Below are positions 1 through 10,200 of a DNA stretch of 64,000 bases, piece by piece. Each line of letters opens with the position of its first letter. The stretch's first letter is position 1. Source of the stretch: Halomonas litopenaei (GTDB lineage: Bacteria; Pseudomonadota; Gammaproteobacteria; Pseudomonadales; Halomonadaceae); contig NZ_JAEKJT010000001.1 of the NCBI RefSeq assembly GCF_017303055.1, positions 620,001 to 684,000 of the forward strand, read 5' to 3'. The notes below the pieces were generated by a model that was given only the letters and a program-made list of their open reading frames with translations, did not search any database and was not told the DNA's origin. Both the position numbers and the translations under genes were made by a program.

Positions 1-47
1 TTTCTATAAAAGCCACCCAAGAAAGCTGCCCCGTCATCTACGCCCCC

Positions 48-1043
48 TCACTCATACCTTTCCTGCCAGCGTTTGATGGCGATTCGGTCCTTCAACAGTT
101 CCAGCATATCGACCAGTACCTGCTCGGTGATCTGTTCGGTTTCCGGGTCGGTGCGCAGCCAGGCGTCCAGGCCGCTTTCGGCCATATGTTCGACGAGGGT
201 CGAGAACTGCGGGGAGCGCAGGCCGGCGAGGGCTTCGTCGACGATATGGCAGGCGAGGTCGGACAGGGAGGTTTCCAGGCCCTGGGTCAGCTGGCTACCC
301 ATGGGCAGGCGTTTTAGGCGCTGCAGTTCTGGGGTCTCTGCCAGGGTGCGGGCCACCAGTCCGCGCACGTAGGCCAGGGTTTCGAAGCGGTTACGGTAGG
401 CGATATCGCCCACCATGTTCTCCAGGCGCTGGCTGATTTCCTGTACCAGCGCCTCCTTGCGCGGCGTGATGATCTTGTCGATGGCGGGTGAGGCCAGGCC
501 CTCGCCGCTGGTCAGCTCGCGCTGGACATTGTCGAGCAGGCGAATGGCGATACGGTCGGTCAGTTCTTCCATCAGGATGTCGACGTACTTGGCGACAACG
601 CTGTAGACATACCAGCGGCGCACATCGATCAGGCCGAGACGCTGCAGCCGGTGCAGCAGCGAGATGACCCGCAGCACACGCAGCAGGCGAAAGCCCCCCA
701 GCGGAATACAGCCAAGCACGTCATACCAGTGCACAAAGGGGTAAAAGAACCAGCGATGGTAGCGACGCTCGGCGATGGCGACTGCCCAGCCCAGCAGCAC
801 ATCCAAGAGGAAGACCGTGACGAAGGCCAGGTCGATCGTAAAGAAATTGGCGTGGATGTAGCGGTCGTAGGCGGCATGCAGGCTGGGGGCGATACCCTCG
901 AAGGCGGCATTCAAGGGCGGGAGCAGGTAGAGGCTGTCGAACAGCAGCAGTCCCAGGTTGATCACCACCAGGACGATGATCGCCAGGTCCCACGCCAGGT
1001 GTGCGCGCTCCAGGATGAGTGAGCGGGTTCGCTGTGTCGACAT
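48..1043 (-). CDS. Voltage-sensor-like (ion-transporter-type) membrane protein
   Basis: 331 aa. The N-terminal third has hydrophobic helices at about residues 18-38, 70-92 and 97-116, followed by an arginine-rich amphipathic stretch near 118-136 (RLLRVLRVISLLHRLQRLG) that looks like an S4 voltage-sensor helix. The remaining ~190 residues are soluble, charged and probably cytoplasmic. There is no selectivity-filter motif or obvious pore helix pair, so this is a sensor-like module rather than a complete channel. A GGAGAG Shine-Dalgarno lies just before the ATG. It is the last gene of a minus-strand run after recD, 53 bp downstream of it. The function is not known to me; an ion-transport-related role is inference from the S4-like helix only. 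Confidence 0.6.
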   Translation of the reverse strand: MSTQRTRSLILERAHLAWDLAIIVLVVINLGLLLFDSLYLLPPLNAAFEGIAPSLHAAYDRYIHANFFTIDLAFVTVFLLDVLLGWAVAIAERRYHRWFFYPFVHWYDVLGCIPLGGFRLLRVLRVISLLHRLQRLGLIDVRRWYVYSVVAKYVDILMEELTDRIAIRLLDNVQRELTSGEGLASPAIDKIITPRKEALVQEISQRLENMVGDIAYRNRFETLAYVRGLVARTLAETPELQRLKRLPMGSQLTQGLETSLSDLACHIVDEALAGLRSPQFSTLVEHMAESGLDAWLRTDPETEQITEQVLVDMLELLKDRIAIKRWQERYE

Positions 1044-1096
1044 GGGCTCTCCGGCTGCGGACGGTTTAGGCGGTGTCTGTTTGGTTACCTGCTGGT

Positions 1097-3301
1097 CTAC
1101 TGAAACAGCCGGCTCTGGCGCTGAATCCGGCGTTCGATGGCGCGGGCCAGCACCTGGTCGTTGGCGCTGGCCAGGGTAAAGGTCTTCTTGGCTCGCGTGA
1201 CGGCGGTATAGACCAGCTCTCGTGTCAGGATAGGTGAGAGGGTGTCGGGCATCACCAGCGCGGTATGCACGAACTCGGAGCCCTGGGACTTGTGCACCGT
1301 CATGGCGAAGACCGTTTCGACCCGCTGCAGACGACTGGGCAGCACCCAGCGAATGCCGCCCTGGCCGTCACCCGCAGGAAACGCCACGCGCAAGATGGTG
1401 CCGGCTTCGGGGTTGCCGAACTCCGCCGGTACCTGCAGGGCGATGCCGATATCCCCGTTCATCAGCTTCAAGGCGTAGTCGTTGCCGGTGACCAGCACCG
1501 GGCGGCCTTCGTACCAATGGGTATACAGGTCGGGCTTGTCGATCAGGCCGTGGCGCGCCAGCGCCTGCTCGATGCGCTGGTTCAGTGTCTCGACCCCGTG
1601 GTGTCCGCTGCGCAGTGGTGTCAGCAGCTGGAACTGGGCGTGGGCCTTTAGAATCTCTGCTGCCCACTGGTCCCACTCGCTGCGGTCGGCCGCTGTCGCT
1701 GGGCGTTCGCGGCCACCGCTGGCGGCGTCGGGTCCTGCGTCGCTGCGCGCTTCACGGGGGCGAATGGCGTCAAGGTAGTAGCGGTAGCCCCAGGCGTTGT
1801 CGTGGCCACGGCCGTCGAGCACCAGCGTCATCAAGGCCCGTTCATCGTTACGGCGCAGACTCAGGCGCTGGGCCTCAGTAAAGGAGGGGGCATCCAGTAC
1901 CGCCATGGCCCGTCGACTGTCTCCCGCATTGATGGAGCGAGCCAGCTGGCCGATGCCGCTCTGGTCATCGAAGCGGAACGAGTGACGCAACATGGCGATG
2001 GACTGATCCAGCGCGCGTCCACTACTGGCCTGTTCCGGGGGGAGGCAGAGCGCTGGCGGCAACTCGATACCGGTGGCGTCCTGCAACCACTGGGCGGTGT
2101 CCGGCTGATAGTGGCCTTCCTCCGCTCGCGCACACAGGTTGCCCAGCACGGCCCCGGCTTCGACCGAGGCCAGCTGGTCCTTGTCGCCCAGCAGGACCAG
2201 ACGCGCCCTGGGGGGCAGTGCCTCCAGCAGTGCCGCCATCATGTCGATGTCCACCATCGAGGCCTCATCCACCGCCACCATGTCCAGCGGCAGCGGATTA
2301 AGGCGATGATGCCGGAAGTGACGGGTATCCGGGCGCGCCCCGAGCAGACGGTGCAGGGTCGTGACCTCGGCGGGGATCGACTCGCGGACCTGCTCGGCGT
2401 TGGGCAGGTCGAGGGATGCCAGGGCGGCGATCTGGTCGCGGATGGATTCACTCAGGCGAGCTGCGGCCTTGCCGGTGGGGGCAGCCAGGCGGATGGTCAG
2501 CGGCACGCCTCGTGTGGCGATGGCCTGGGCCTGCAGCAGCGCCAGCAGGCGGATGACGGTGGTGGTCTTTCCGGTGCCGGGACCGCCGGTGATGACCGAG
2601 AAGGGCGTCCGTGCGCCCAGGGCGCAGGCGAGTTTCTGGGACTGTGCCTGTTGCGCACGGGGGTCCTGTGGCGGAAACAGGCTGTCCAGTACCGGGCGTA
2701 GCTGGCTGGCCTGGGGGACAGCGTCGCTAACGCTGGTCTGATTCGTGTTGGGCTGAACCGTGCTGGGCTGAACCGTGCTGGGATGGGCGGTATAGGCCGC
2801 TACCAATCGATCAGAGATGGCATCGGCGACCCGGCGCTCGTGACGCCAATAGCGGCGCAGATACAGCCGGTTGCCATCCAGTACCAGCGGCGTGCTGCCG
2901 GGGCCCTGGCCCACCGCGGACCACCGCTCAAGGCGCTGGGCCCAGTCGTCGCCAATGGCGGCCAGCACCTCATCCGGTGGGGCTGGGGCGGTGTCGTCGG
3001 GTTCCACCGCGATCAGCGTCTGAGGGTGCCGCCTGGCCTGGTCGAGGTCCACCAGCAGATGGCCCTGGCCGGCCTGGTGGCTGACCAGCATCGCGGCGAC
3101 CAGGCAGCAGGCATCGGCGTCCGGTGCCAGCGCGGCAAGACGATGGGCCAGGGCGGCGTCGAGGTCACGAATCCAGTCGTGTTCGGCCCAGGCGAACTGC
3201 AGGCGCAACATGGCCTGGGGATCGGCCAGGGCCTCGCTGACGCTGGGGCTGTCTGAAGCGGCATCCGTGCCAGGGCGGTCATGGGTCAGCGTCTCGGTCA
3301 T
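1097..3301 (-). CDS. recD: Exodeoxyribonuclease V subunit alpha (RecD helicase)
   Basis: 734 aa, slightly longer than E. coli RecD (608 aa). It is the 5'-3' helicase subunit of RecBCD, which processes double-strand breaks for recombination. Walker A (GGPGTGKTTT) lies near residue 237-246, a DEAS Walker B (VDEASMVDIDMM) near 345, and a C-terminal UvrD-like motif (AMTVHKSQGSEF) near 660. A poorly conserved linker around residues 170-195 contains a tandem STVQP repeat encoded by a 15-bp minisatellite. The start codon overlaps the recB stop (ATGA), so translation is probably coupled. All three subunits are present and look intact, so the complex should be functional. Confidence 0.95.
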   Translation of the reverse strand: MTETLTHDRPGTDAASDSPSVSEALADPQAMLRLQFAWAEHDWIRDLDAALAHRLAALAPDADACCLVAAMLVSHQAGQGHLLVDLDQARRHPQTLIAVEPDDTAPAPPDEVLAAIGDDWAQRLERWSAVGQGPGSTPLVLDGNRLYLRRYWRHERRVADAISDRLVAAYTAHPSTVQPSTVQPNTNQTSVSDAVPQASQLRPVLDSLFPPQDPRAQQAQSQKLACALGARTPFSVITGGPGTGKTTTVIRLLALLQAQAIATRGVPLTIRLAAPTGKAAARLSESIRDQIAALASLDLPNAEQVRESIPAEVTTLHRLLGARPDTRHFRHHRLNPLPLDMVAVDEASMVDIDMMAALLEALPPRARLVLLGDKDQLASVEAGAVLGNLCARAEEGHYQPDTAQWLQDATGIELPPALCLPPEQASSGRALDQSIAMLRHSFRFDDQSGIGQLARSINAGDSRRAMAVLDAPSFTEAQRLSLRRNDERALMTLVLDGRGHDNAWGYRYYLDAIRPREARSDAGPDAASGGRERPATAADRSEWDQWAAEILKAHAQFQLLTPLRSGHHGVETLNQRIEQALARHGLIDKPDLYTHWYEGRPVLVTGNDYALKLMNGDIGIALQVPAEFGNPEAGTILRVAFPAGDGQGGIRWVLPSRLQRVETVFAMTVHKSQGSEFVHTALVMPDTLSPILTRELVYTAVTRAKKTFTLASANDQVLARAIERRIQRQSRLFQ
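2738..2782. repeat. 15-bp minisatellite inside recD
   Basis: Two identical 15-bp units (2753-2767 and 2768-2782, CTGAACCGTGCTGGG) are preceded by a degenerate third copy (2738-2752). The array is in frame and encodes repeated STVQP/NTNQ-type residues in the linker between the N-terminal domain and the helicase core of RecD. In-frame 15-bp units can expand or contract without breaking the gene. Confidence 0.85.
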
Positions 3302-6300
3302 GCCGGAGTCTCCTCTTGGCGTTCCCCGGCCAGGCAGCGATCCAGCGCCTCGATGAAGGCCAGCGGTGGCTTGATCGCGGCAACGCCTCGTGAGGGGGCA
3401 TCGATACCGCGTAGAAACACCAGCATGGCGCCGCCCACGTGCTGCTCGTAATCATAGTCCGGCAGCGTCTGGCGCAGGTGTCGATGCAGCGCCACCAGGT
3501 AGAGGGCGAGCTGCATGTCGTAGCGTTTGTCGAGCATGGCGTCGCGCATGGCATCGGGGTGATAGGCAGCGTCGTCGGGGCCCAGCCAATTGGACTTCCA
3601 GTCGATGACGTAGAAACGCCCGTCGTGTTCCGCCAGCAGGTCGATAAACCCCTTGAGCAGTCCGTTGAGGCGCTGGAAGCCGAGCTGCGGCCGTGGGGCG
3701 CCAGGGAAAAGATGGTCCCGGGTGAGTCGGTCCATCGCTGGGGTAATCGCATTGTGGGTGGCAAACCAGAAGTCGGGTTCCGCCCGGTAGCGCGATAGCT
3801 CGCACAGCGTTAGGCCGTCCGTCACTTCAGCGGTGGACGAGGTGGCACCCGCGGATTCCATGGCCGCAGGCGACAGGGGGGTGGTCAGCCAGCGCTGCAT
3901 GCCTTGGGTCAGGGCGTCGATGTGATCGTCCCAGCCTCGCCGTCGGCAGCGCTGTGCCATGCGTGCCTGCAGCGTGGTGTCGCCCACGGCGGCGGCAAAA
4001 CCATGTTCGGCCATGGCTTCCAGCACGCCGTGGAGGAAGGTACCGGGCCCAGGTCCACGAGGAAAGGCATGCAGGCTACCGGGCTCGGGCTGGCGGGTGT
4101 CGGCGCGACTCACTGCCTGACGCTGGTCGCTGTCTTCTTCTTCCAGCACTTCGGCGGCAGGTGTTTCTGGTGCCGCCGCGCCCTTCTGGGCCAGTGCCGA
4201 ATAGCTGGCAATCCACCAGGGGGCAAAGGCCTGGTGGGCGGCGGAAAGCGCCGGCTTGTGGGCTCGCGTCGACTGCCGGGGCACGACGTTGATGATGGGA
4301 GAAGCCACGCTTGAAGGGGCGGTCTCCAGCAGGACGTCGCCACTGTCCCCCTGCATCTGTTGCCAGCAGGCACGCAGGCTCTGTTCGTCCGGAATATTCG
4401 CGCCACCGGCCAGCAGGTGACCAAGGGCCGACTTGTGCAGGGTCGCGGCCTTGCCATTGCCGTACTTGAGGGGCGCGAGGCCGATAAAGCTGGCGTGACG
4501 GGCACGGGTCAGGGCCACATAGATAAGTCGGACTTCCTCGGACAGCCGTTCATCATCGGCCAGCTCGAAGCCTTCCTTGGCCATCTCCTTCTTGGGCGCC
4601 AGTTCCAGCACCGGGCGGTCGTCAAGGTGGTAGAGCGGGGTCCCGGTCTTGCCGCTGACTTCCTTGTAGGTGCACAGGAAGGGCAGGCATACCACCGGAT
4701 ACTCCAGGCCCTTGGACTTGAAGATGGTGACTACCTGGATGAGCTCGGCATCGCTTTCCAGGCGCAGAATCTGTTCGTCGTCGGCGGGCTCCTGCACATG
4801 CTCCGACAGCAGGCGGATCAAGGCGTGGTCGCCATCCAGGGTGTCACTGGCCTGCTGGGCCCACTCTGCCAGGTGCAGCAGGTTGGTCAGGCGCCGCTGG
4901 CCCTGGTCGGCATTCAACAGGCGGGCAGGGATGCGATAGTCGTGCATCAGCTGGCGTAGTGCCGGCAGAACGCCGCGCCGCTGCCAGCGCTGGCGGTAGG
5001 CCATGAAGCGTTCTTGAACGCGCTCCCAGGCGCTTTCGTCGCGCTGCAGGTGATCCAGCTCCACCAGACTGAGCCCCAGGGTGGCGGTGGCCAGGGCGGT
5101 GCGCAGGGTAGACACGGACTCGGGGTGGGCGATGGCCTTCAGCCAGTAGAGCATGTCACGGGCTTCTGCGGTGGCGAAGACGCTGTCCCGGTCAGACAGG
5201 TAGACGCTGGCAAGGCCGCGCTGGCTGAGCGCCCGGCGAATGGCGGTGGCCTCGACCCGGTCACGCACCAGAATGGCAATGTCACTGGCGTTCAAGGGCG
5301 TCAGGCGGTCGTCGCCCGGGCGGGCGAAGCCGGCGCGGGGCTCGCCGCCCTCAGGATGGGACTGGTTGAGCCATTCGGCGATGCGGTTGGCGCAGTGATG
5401 GGCGGCCTCGCGCAGATAGCGTGCCTTGTTCAGGCAGCCGCTGTCTCTGTCGTCATCGCTGACCAGCCAGCCGGTCAGGGCCGTGGCGGGCTGGCCATCC
5501 AGCATCAGGGTTTCCTTGCGGCCGTTGGCCTTGACCGTGACAAAGGGCAGCGGGTTGGTGGCCTGCCCGGTGGCGTCGGCAAAGCGAAAGGCCCCCCGCT
5601 CATGGTGCTGCTCGGCGAAGGCGAACAGCTGGTTCACCGAGTCGACGGCGGCCTGACTTGAGCGGAAGTTGGTGTCCAGGCTGTGGTGATGACCCAGGGT
5701 GGCCTGGCGGGCCGCCAGGTAGGTATAGATGTCGCCACCGCGAAAACCGTAGATCGCCTGCTTGGGGTCCCCGATCAGGACCAGCGCACTAGGGTCGTCA
5801 GCGGCGTCGATGCTGGCGTCGTCGGTCGCCTTCGCGTTCGCCTGGTCGATGCGGTAGATACCTTCGAAGATGCGGTACTGGGCCGGATCGGTGTCCTGGA
5901 ATTCGTCGATCATCGCCACCGGGAATTGCTGGCGAATCCGCCGCGCCAGCACGTCCCCGCCTTCGCCGTCGAGGGCCTCGGCAAGCCCGGTGATCATGTC
6001 GTTGAAGTCCGTCAGGGCATCGGCCTCAAGCTGCTCGCGCAGGCGCTGGCTGATCCAGCGGCTGGCATCGGCAAGAAACTGGGGGAGCAGCTCACGCTTA
6101 AGGTCATCGGCGTGCTGCTGATAGGTGCCCCACTCCTCCAGGGCATTAAACAGGGCGATGTCCGGGACCTCTACGCCTTTCTTCACCTTCAGGCGGGAGC
6201 GTGCCAGCTTCTGCACGAACTTCGTGTCGCCGGTGGCGATGCCGCCCTGGGCCCAGTGGTCGAGCTCTTCCAGCCAGCCGGCAAAGGTCTCGTCGTTGTC

Positions 6301-7212
6301 CTTGCCGCGAAAGCTGTTGCCGTTGAGGCTTGGGCGCAGCGCTTGCAGAGCGTCGCGCACCTCCTGCGCTTCATCCAGGTAGCACTGACGTGCCTGCGCT
6401 TCCAGGCTGTCGGCCTTGGCGCGATGGTCACTGAAGGTGGTCAGGGTAGCGGTCAGGTCGGTACTGACCAGCGGCTCGCCGCAGAACATCAGCGTGGCAT
6501 CATCCCGGGCGAGCAGGTTGCGGACGTTGCTATACAACCCCTGAGGCGATGAGAAAAGCTCAACCACCGAAGCCGCCAGCGGCTCGCTGAGGGGGTAGAC
6601 CCGGGTGCGCCAATAGTCGTTGACGGCCTCCTGGATCATGTTGCTCATATCCTGAATGACCTCCTGGCGAAACAGCTTGCCGCTTTCGAAGGCATGCTCC
6701 TTCTGCATCCGCTGACACCAGCTGTGAATGGTGGAGATGGCGGCATCATCCATCCATTCGGCGGCCAGTATCAGGCGGCGGGCGCAGACCGGCCAGGCAT
6801 CCGGGACGAAGTCGTTGCGCAGTTCGGCCAATAGCGGATCGCGGCCGGCCAGGTCGTCGTCGTGGGCGGGATCAGCGCGAAAGGCCTCGGCGGCCTGTAC
6901 CAGGCGCGCCCGAATGCGCTCTCGCAGCTCCTGGCTGGCGGCTTCGGTGAAGGTCACCACAAGGATGTCGGGGGGCACCAGCGGCTGTGAAAAGCCGTTG
7001 CCCGCGCGACAGTCGCTGCGCCCCGGCTGGCCATGGCCCAGTACCAGGCGCACGTAGAGCAGGGCGATGGTAAAGGTCTTGCCGGTCCCGGCACTGGCCT
7101 CGATCAACTGGCAGCCGGTAAGTGGCAGGGCCAGCGGTAGCGCCTTGGTTGACGGGGGCTGATGTGCGTCTGACACCAGGGGGCCGTCAGCGGTGGTCTT
7201 GGCTGAGCTCAT
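3298..7212 (-). CDS. recB: Exodeoxyribonuclease V subunit beta (RecB helicase-nuclease)
   Basis: 1304 aa from the ATG that overlaps the recC stop codon; an in-frame extension to 7428 lies inside recC and is rejected as the start. RecB is the 3'-5' SF1A helicase and the nuclease of RecBCD. Visible motifs are Walker A ASAGTGKTFT (near residue 40), DEFQDTDPAQY (near 435), GDPKQAIYGFRGGD (near 477), and the C-terminal nuclease signature VIDWKSNWLG (near 1200), which matches the catalytic Asp/Lys region of E. coli RecB (DYKSN). The stop overlaps the recD start by ATGA. Length and motifs indicate an intact enzyme. Confidence 0.96.
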   Translation of the reverse strand: MSSAKTTADGPLVSDAHQPPSTKALPLALPLTGCQLIEASAGTGKTFTIALLYVRLVLGHGQPGRSDCRAGNGFSQPLVPPDILVVTFTEAASQELRERIRARLVQAAEAFRADPAHDDDLAGRDPLLAELRNDFVPDAWPVCARRLILAAEWMDDAAISTIHSWCQRMQKEHAFESGKLFRQEVIQDMSNMIQEAVNDYWRTRVYPLSEPLAASVVELFSSPQGLYSNVRNLLARDDATLMFCGEPLVSTDLTATLTTFSDHRAKADSLEAQARQCYLDEAQEVRDALQALRPSLNGNSFRGKDNDETFAGWLEELDHWAQGGIATGDTKFVQKLARSRLKVKKGVEVPDIALFNALEEWGTYQQHADDLKRELLPQFLADASRWISQRLREQLEADALTDFNDMITGLAEALDGEGGDVLARRIRQQFPVAMIDEFQDTDPAQYRIFEGIYRIDQANAKATDDASIDAADDPSALVLIGDPKQAIYGFRGGDIYTYLAARQATLGHHHSLDTNFRSSQAAVDSVNQLFAFAEQHHERGAFRFADATGQATNPLPFVTVKANGRKETLMLDGQPATALTGWLVSDDDRDSGCLNKARYLREAAHHCANRIAEWLNQSHPEGGEPRAGFARPGDDRLTPLNASDIAILVRDRVEATAIRRALSQRGLASVYLSDRDSVFATAEARDMLYWLKAIAHPESVSTLRTALATATLGLSLVELDHLQRDESAWERVQERFMAYRQRWQRRGVLPALRQLMHDYRIPARLLNADQGQRRLTNLLHLAEWAQQASDTLDGDHALIRLLSEHVQEPADDEQILRLESDAELIQVVTIFKSKGLEYPVVCLPFLCTYKEVSGKTGTPLYHLDDRPVLELAPKKEMAKEGFELADDERLSEEVRLIYVALTRARHASFIGLAPLKYGNGKAATLHKSALGHLLAGGANIPDEQSLRACWQQMQGDSGDVLLETAPSSVASPIINVVPRQSTRAHKPALSAAHQAFAPWWIASYSALAQKGAAAPETPAAEVLEEEDSDQRQAVSRADTRQPEPGSLHAFPRGPGPGTFLHGVLEAMAEHGFAAAVGDTTLQARMAQRCRRRGWDDHIDALTQGMQRWLTTPLSPAAMESAGATSSTAEVTDGLTLCELSRYRAEPDFWFATHNAITPAMDRLTRDHLFPGAPRPQLGFQRLNGLLKGFIDLLAEHDGRFYVIDWKSNWLGPDDAAYHPDAMRDAMLDKRYDMQLALYLVALHRHLRQTLPDYDYEQHVGGAMLVFLRGIDAPSRGVAAIKPPLAFIEALDRCLAGERQEETPA

Positions 7213-10200
7213 GCTTTGGCCCCCTTGGCGGAGTGACGGTTGCCTTGCGTTGCAGGGGCAACCGCAAGGGGAGACTGACGCGCGCGGCTGATCCAGGTGT
7301 GCAGGTCGGCATACAGCTCCCGGGTGGCGTCGGCAAAGTCTGGAGCGGTGACCAGTGCTTCCAGGGTAGGGAACTCCCGCAACATCAGCGGGCTGCGTTC
7401 GGCCAGGCGTTCCCAGCGGTTTTCCCATGAGGTGCGAAGCTTGGGATCGGACGCCAGGTCAGGTGGTGGCCAGTCAGGGTCATCCGCCGCGGGATAGGCC
7501 TCAAGGGCGTGGAAGGCGATATCGGGATGGGTCGGGGTGGCGCGCTGCATGGCGTGCTGCCACCGCTCCATCAGCCGGTTCAGCCGCTGTTCGGCCTGGG
7601 CTCGTGTCATGCCCGGTATGGTGAGCTGGCCGCTCGGCGATACCAGGTGGGTGACGGCGCCCGGATAAAGGGTTTGCAGCGCCAGGTGAGCAGGCCAGTG
7701 GCGCAGGATCTGGCGCCAGTTGAAGTGCTCGCCCTGGTGGATCTGACTGGTCAACAGCACGATGCGGGCCACTTCGGCTGAGGCATCTGCGCTGGCCTTT
7801 TCTCCCAGTTTCTCTCCCTGTCTTTCGCCCAGTGAGAGGGGCCGGTCGGCGTGCAGCTGGGTCAGGGTGTCTTCCAGCCGCAGGGTGAGCGCCTGCGTGT
7901 CGTCATCAGCGGCCAGTCGGCTTGCCTCCAGCGTAAGCCCGCTGTCGTGGCTGACCCGTGGGGCGATCTCCAGGGCATAGGGATAGCGGGCGAGCAGCGC
8001 CCGATAGGCCTCCAGGGCAGCGGGAATCCGCTCCAGCAGGCGGTGTCGAATGACCGGGCCCACCGGGGCCGGTGGATAGTGTCCGGCGCGCTGCTGGCGC
8101 AGGACCTGGCGGTCGATCAACTCGCTCAGTGAGGCGGGGTCGTCTGGCCGGTGCGCCAATTGCTGACCAATGGGCTGGACCAGGGCCTCGCGCTGTTGCC
8201 AGGCGGCCAAACCCGCAAAGCCAAAGGGCTCGTCGTCGTCATTCAGCACGTTGTCATCGCGCATGCTGGTGGACAGGCGCTGCTGAAACAGCGCTTCGAC
8301 CGGGTCACGCAACAGCCCGGCCAGGTGCGACAGCTGAAGGGGGCCTTCCGGTTGCCATGGGCCCAGGCCGTTGGTCGCGGAATCTGCTCCATGCGGCCCG
8401 TGGGGGGCCGTCGAGTCGACTGCCGCCCCCGGCGAGTTAGCGGCCGCGCGAGTAGCGCCCCCAGCGGCAGTGTCCATGGTGCTGCCAGAGGCGGCGTGCA
8501 AGTCCTGCCACTCGTCGGCGTAGGTGAACAGTCGGGAATCCGCCTGGAAGTAGGCGGCGCCAAAGGGCTGCAACGGGTGCTGGGCCGTCAGCGCTTCGAG
8601 CAGGGCGTCGGCCATCTTGGCATCGTCGGCCAGGCTGCGCTGGGCGTGAGGCGGCTGACCAGGGAGGCGCCAGCCTTTGGCCAGGTGGTCGCGCAACTGG
8701 CCCACCAGCACGCTTGGGGGCTTTTCACCGTTGTCCTGTGGGCTGCGACCGCACCAGCTGATGGTCAGGCGCTCCCGTGCGGACAACAAGGCCTCCAGAA
8801 ACAGGTAGCGGTCGTCGTCTCGACGTGAGCGATCTCCCGCGCGATAGTGACCGCGCATGGCCATCAGGTCGAAGTCCATGGCGGTGGCCTGGCGCGGGTA
8901 GGCGCCGTCATTCATGCCCAGCAGCACCACCTGCCGGAACGGAATGGCACGCATCGGCATCAGGGTGGCGAAGGTGATGCGACCCATCATGAAGCTCTGG
9001 GACAGCTGCGGGTCATCGATGCGCGATAGCCAGCTTTCGCGCACCACGGCCAGGGGCAGGTCGGTGGTCACCGCTGCCGAAGTGATCTCTTCCTGCCAGG
9101 TCTCGAGGGAGGCCTGGATGCGACCCATCAGGGTCTGCTCCGCGCTGGTGCTGGGGGTTAAGGTGCGTTCGAGCATGGTCGATAGCACGCGGTCCCAGTC
9201 CGCCGCCGGACGGGGTGCGGACAGCAACTGGCGCAGCTCACTCAGGGTCATGATCAGCCGGTACAGGGGGCCGACCAGCGCCGCGTCTAGGCCGGCCACC
9301 TCGTCGTAGGGCACCACCTCGAGCCAGTCGTCGCCACTGTCCTCGGCCTCGCCGACGGCGTAGCCCATCAGCATGCGTTCAAGACCAAAACGCCAGGTAT
9401 GCAGTTCGTCGTGCTCCGGCAGTCCCAGTTCGGCCCGCTGGGCGGCGTCCAGGCCCCAGCGCACGTTGGCCTCGCGGATCCAGCGCTGCAGGGTGGGCAG
9501 GTCGCCTTCACCCAGGCCAAAGCGCTCGCGCACCGCCGGGATGTCGAGCAGGTCGAGAATCTCGCTGGCACGGAAACGCATGCGCGGAAGCGACAGCAGC
9601 GTTTCCAGGGCGACCAGCAAGGGCTCCCGATGTCGCTGCTGCTGGTCGGCGACGTGGTAGGGCAGATGACGACGTTCGCCCGGGGCGAATTGCCCAAAGA
9701 CGGCGTCGATGTAAGGGGCGTAGTCGTTGATGTCCGGCACCATGACCATGATGTCACGGGGCTCTAGCGTCGGGTCTGCGGCAAAGCTTGCCAGCAGCTG
9801 ATCGTGCAGGACTTCGAGCTCGCGCTGGGGGCTGTGGCAGATGTGAAAGCGGATCGAGCCATCTTGCTCAGGATCCAGTGCCGGCCATGTCTGCTGGGTC
9901 TCGGACAGTGGCCGCAGGTTGAGGATGTCGTCCTGCAACTGGCCCAGTAGGTGCTCGGTGGGCGGTTCGAGAAACAGGTCGACGGCGCCATCGAGCAGGG
10001 CGCTCATGGCCTCGACATCGGTATGGTCATGTTCGCTCAGCAGCTGCAGGTAGTCGCGGCCCTGCTTGCCCCAGGCCGCCAGCAATGGGTGGGCGTGCAG
10101 GTGCAGGTGTTCCAGCGACTGATGCAGGTCGGCGGGCATGCCTTCACGCCGGCGCTGACGCACATGGCGACGCAGCACTTCCTGGGTCTCGATGATCTCG

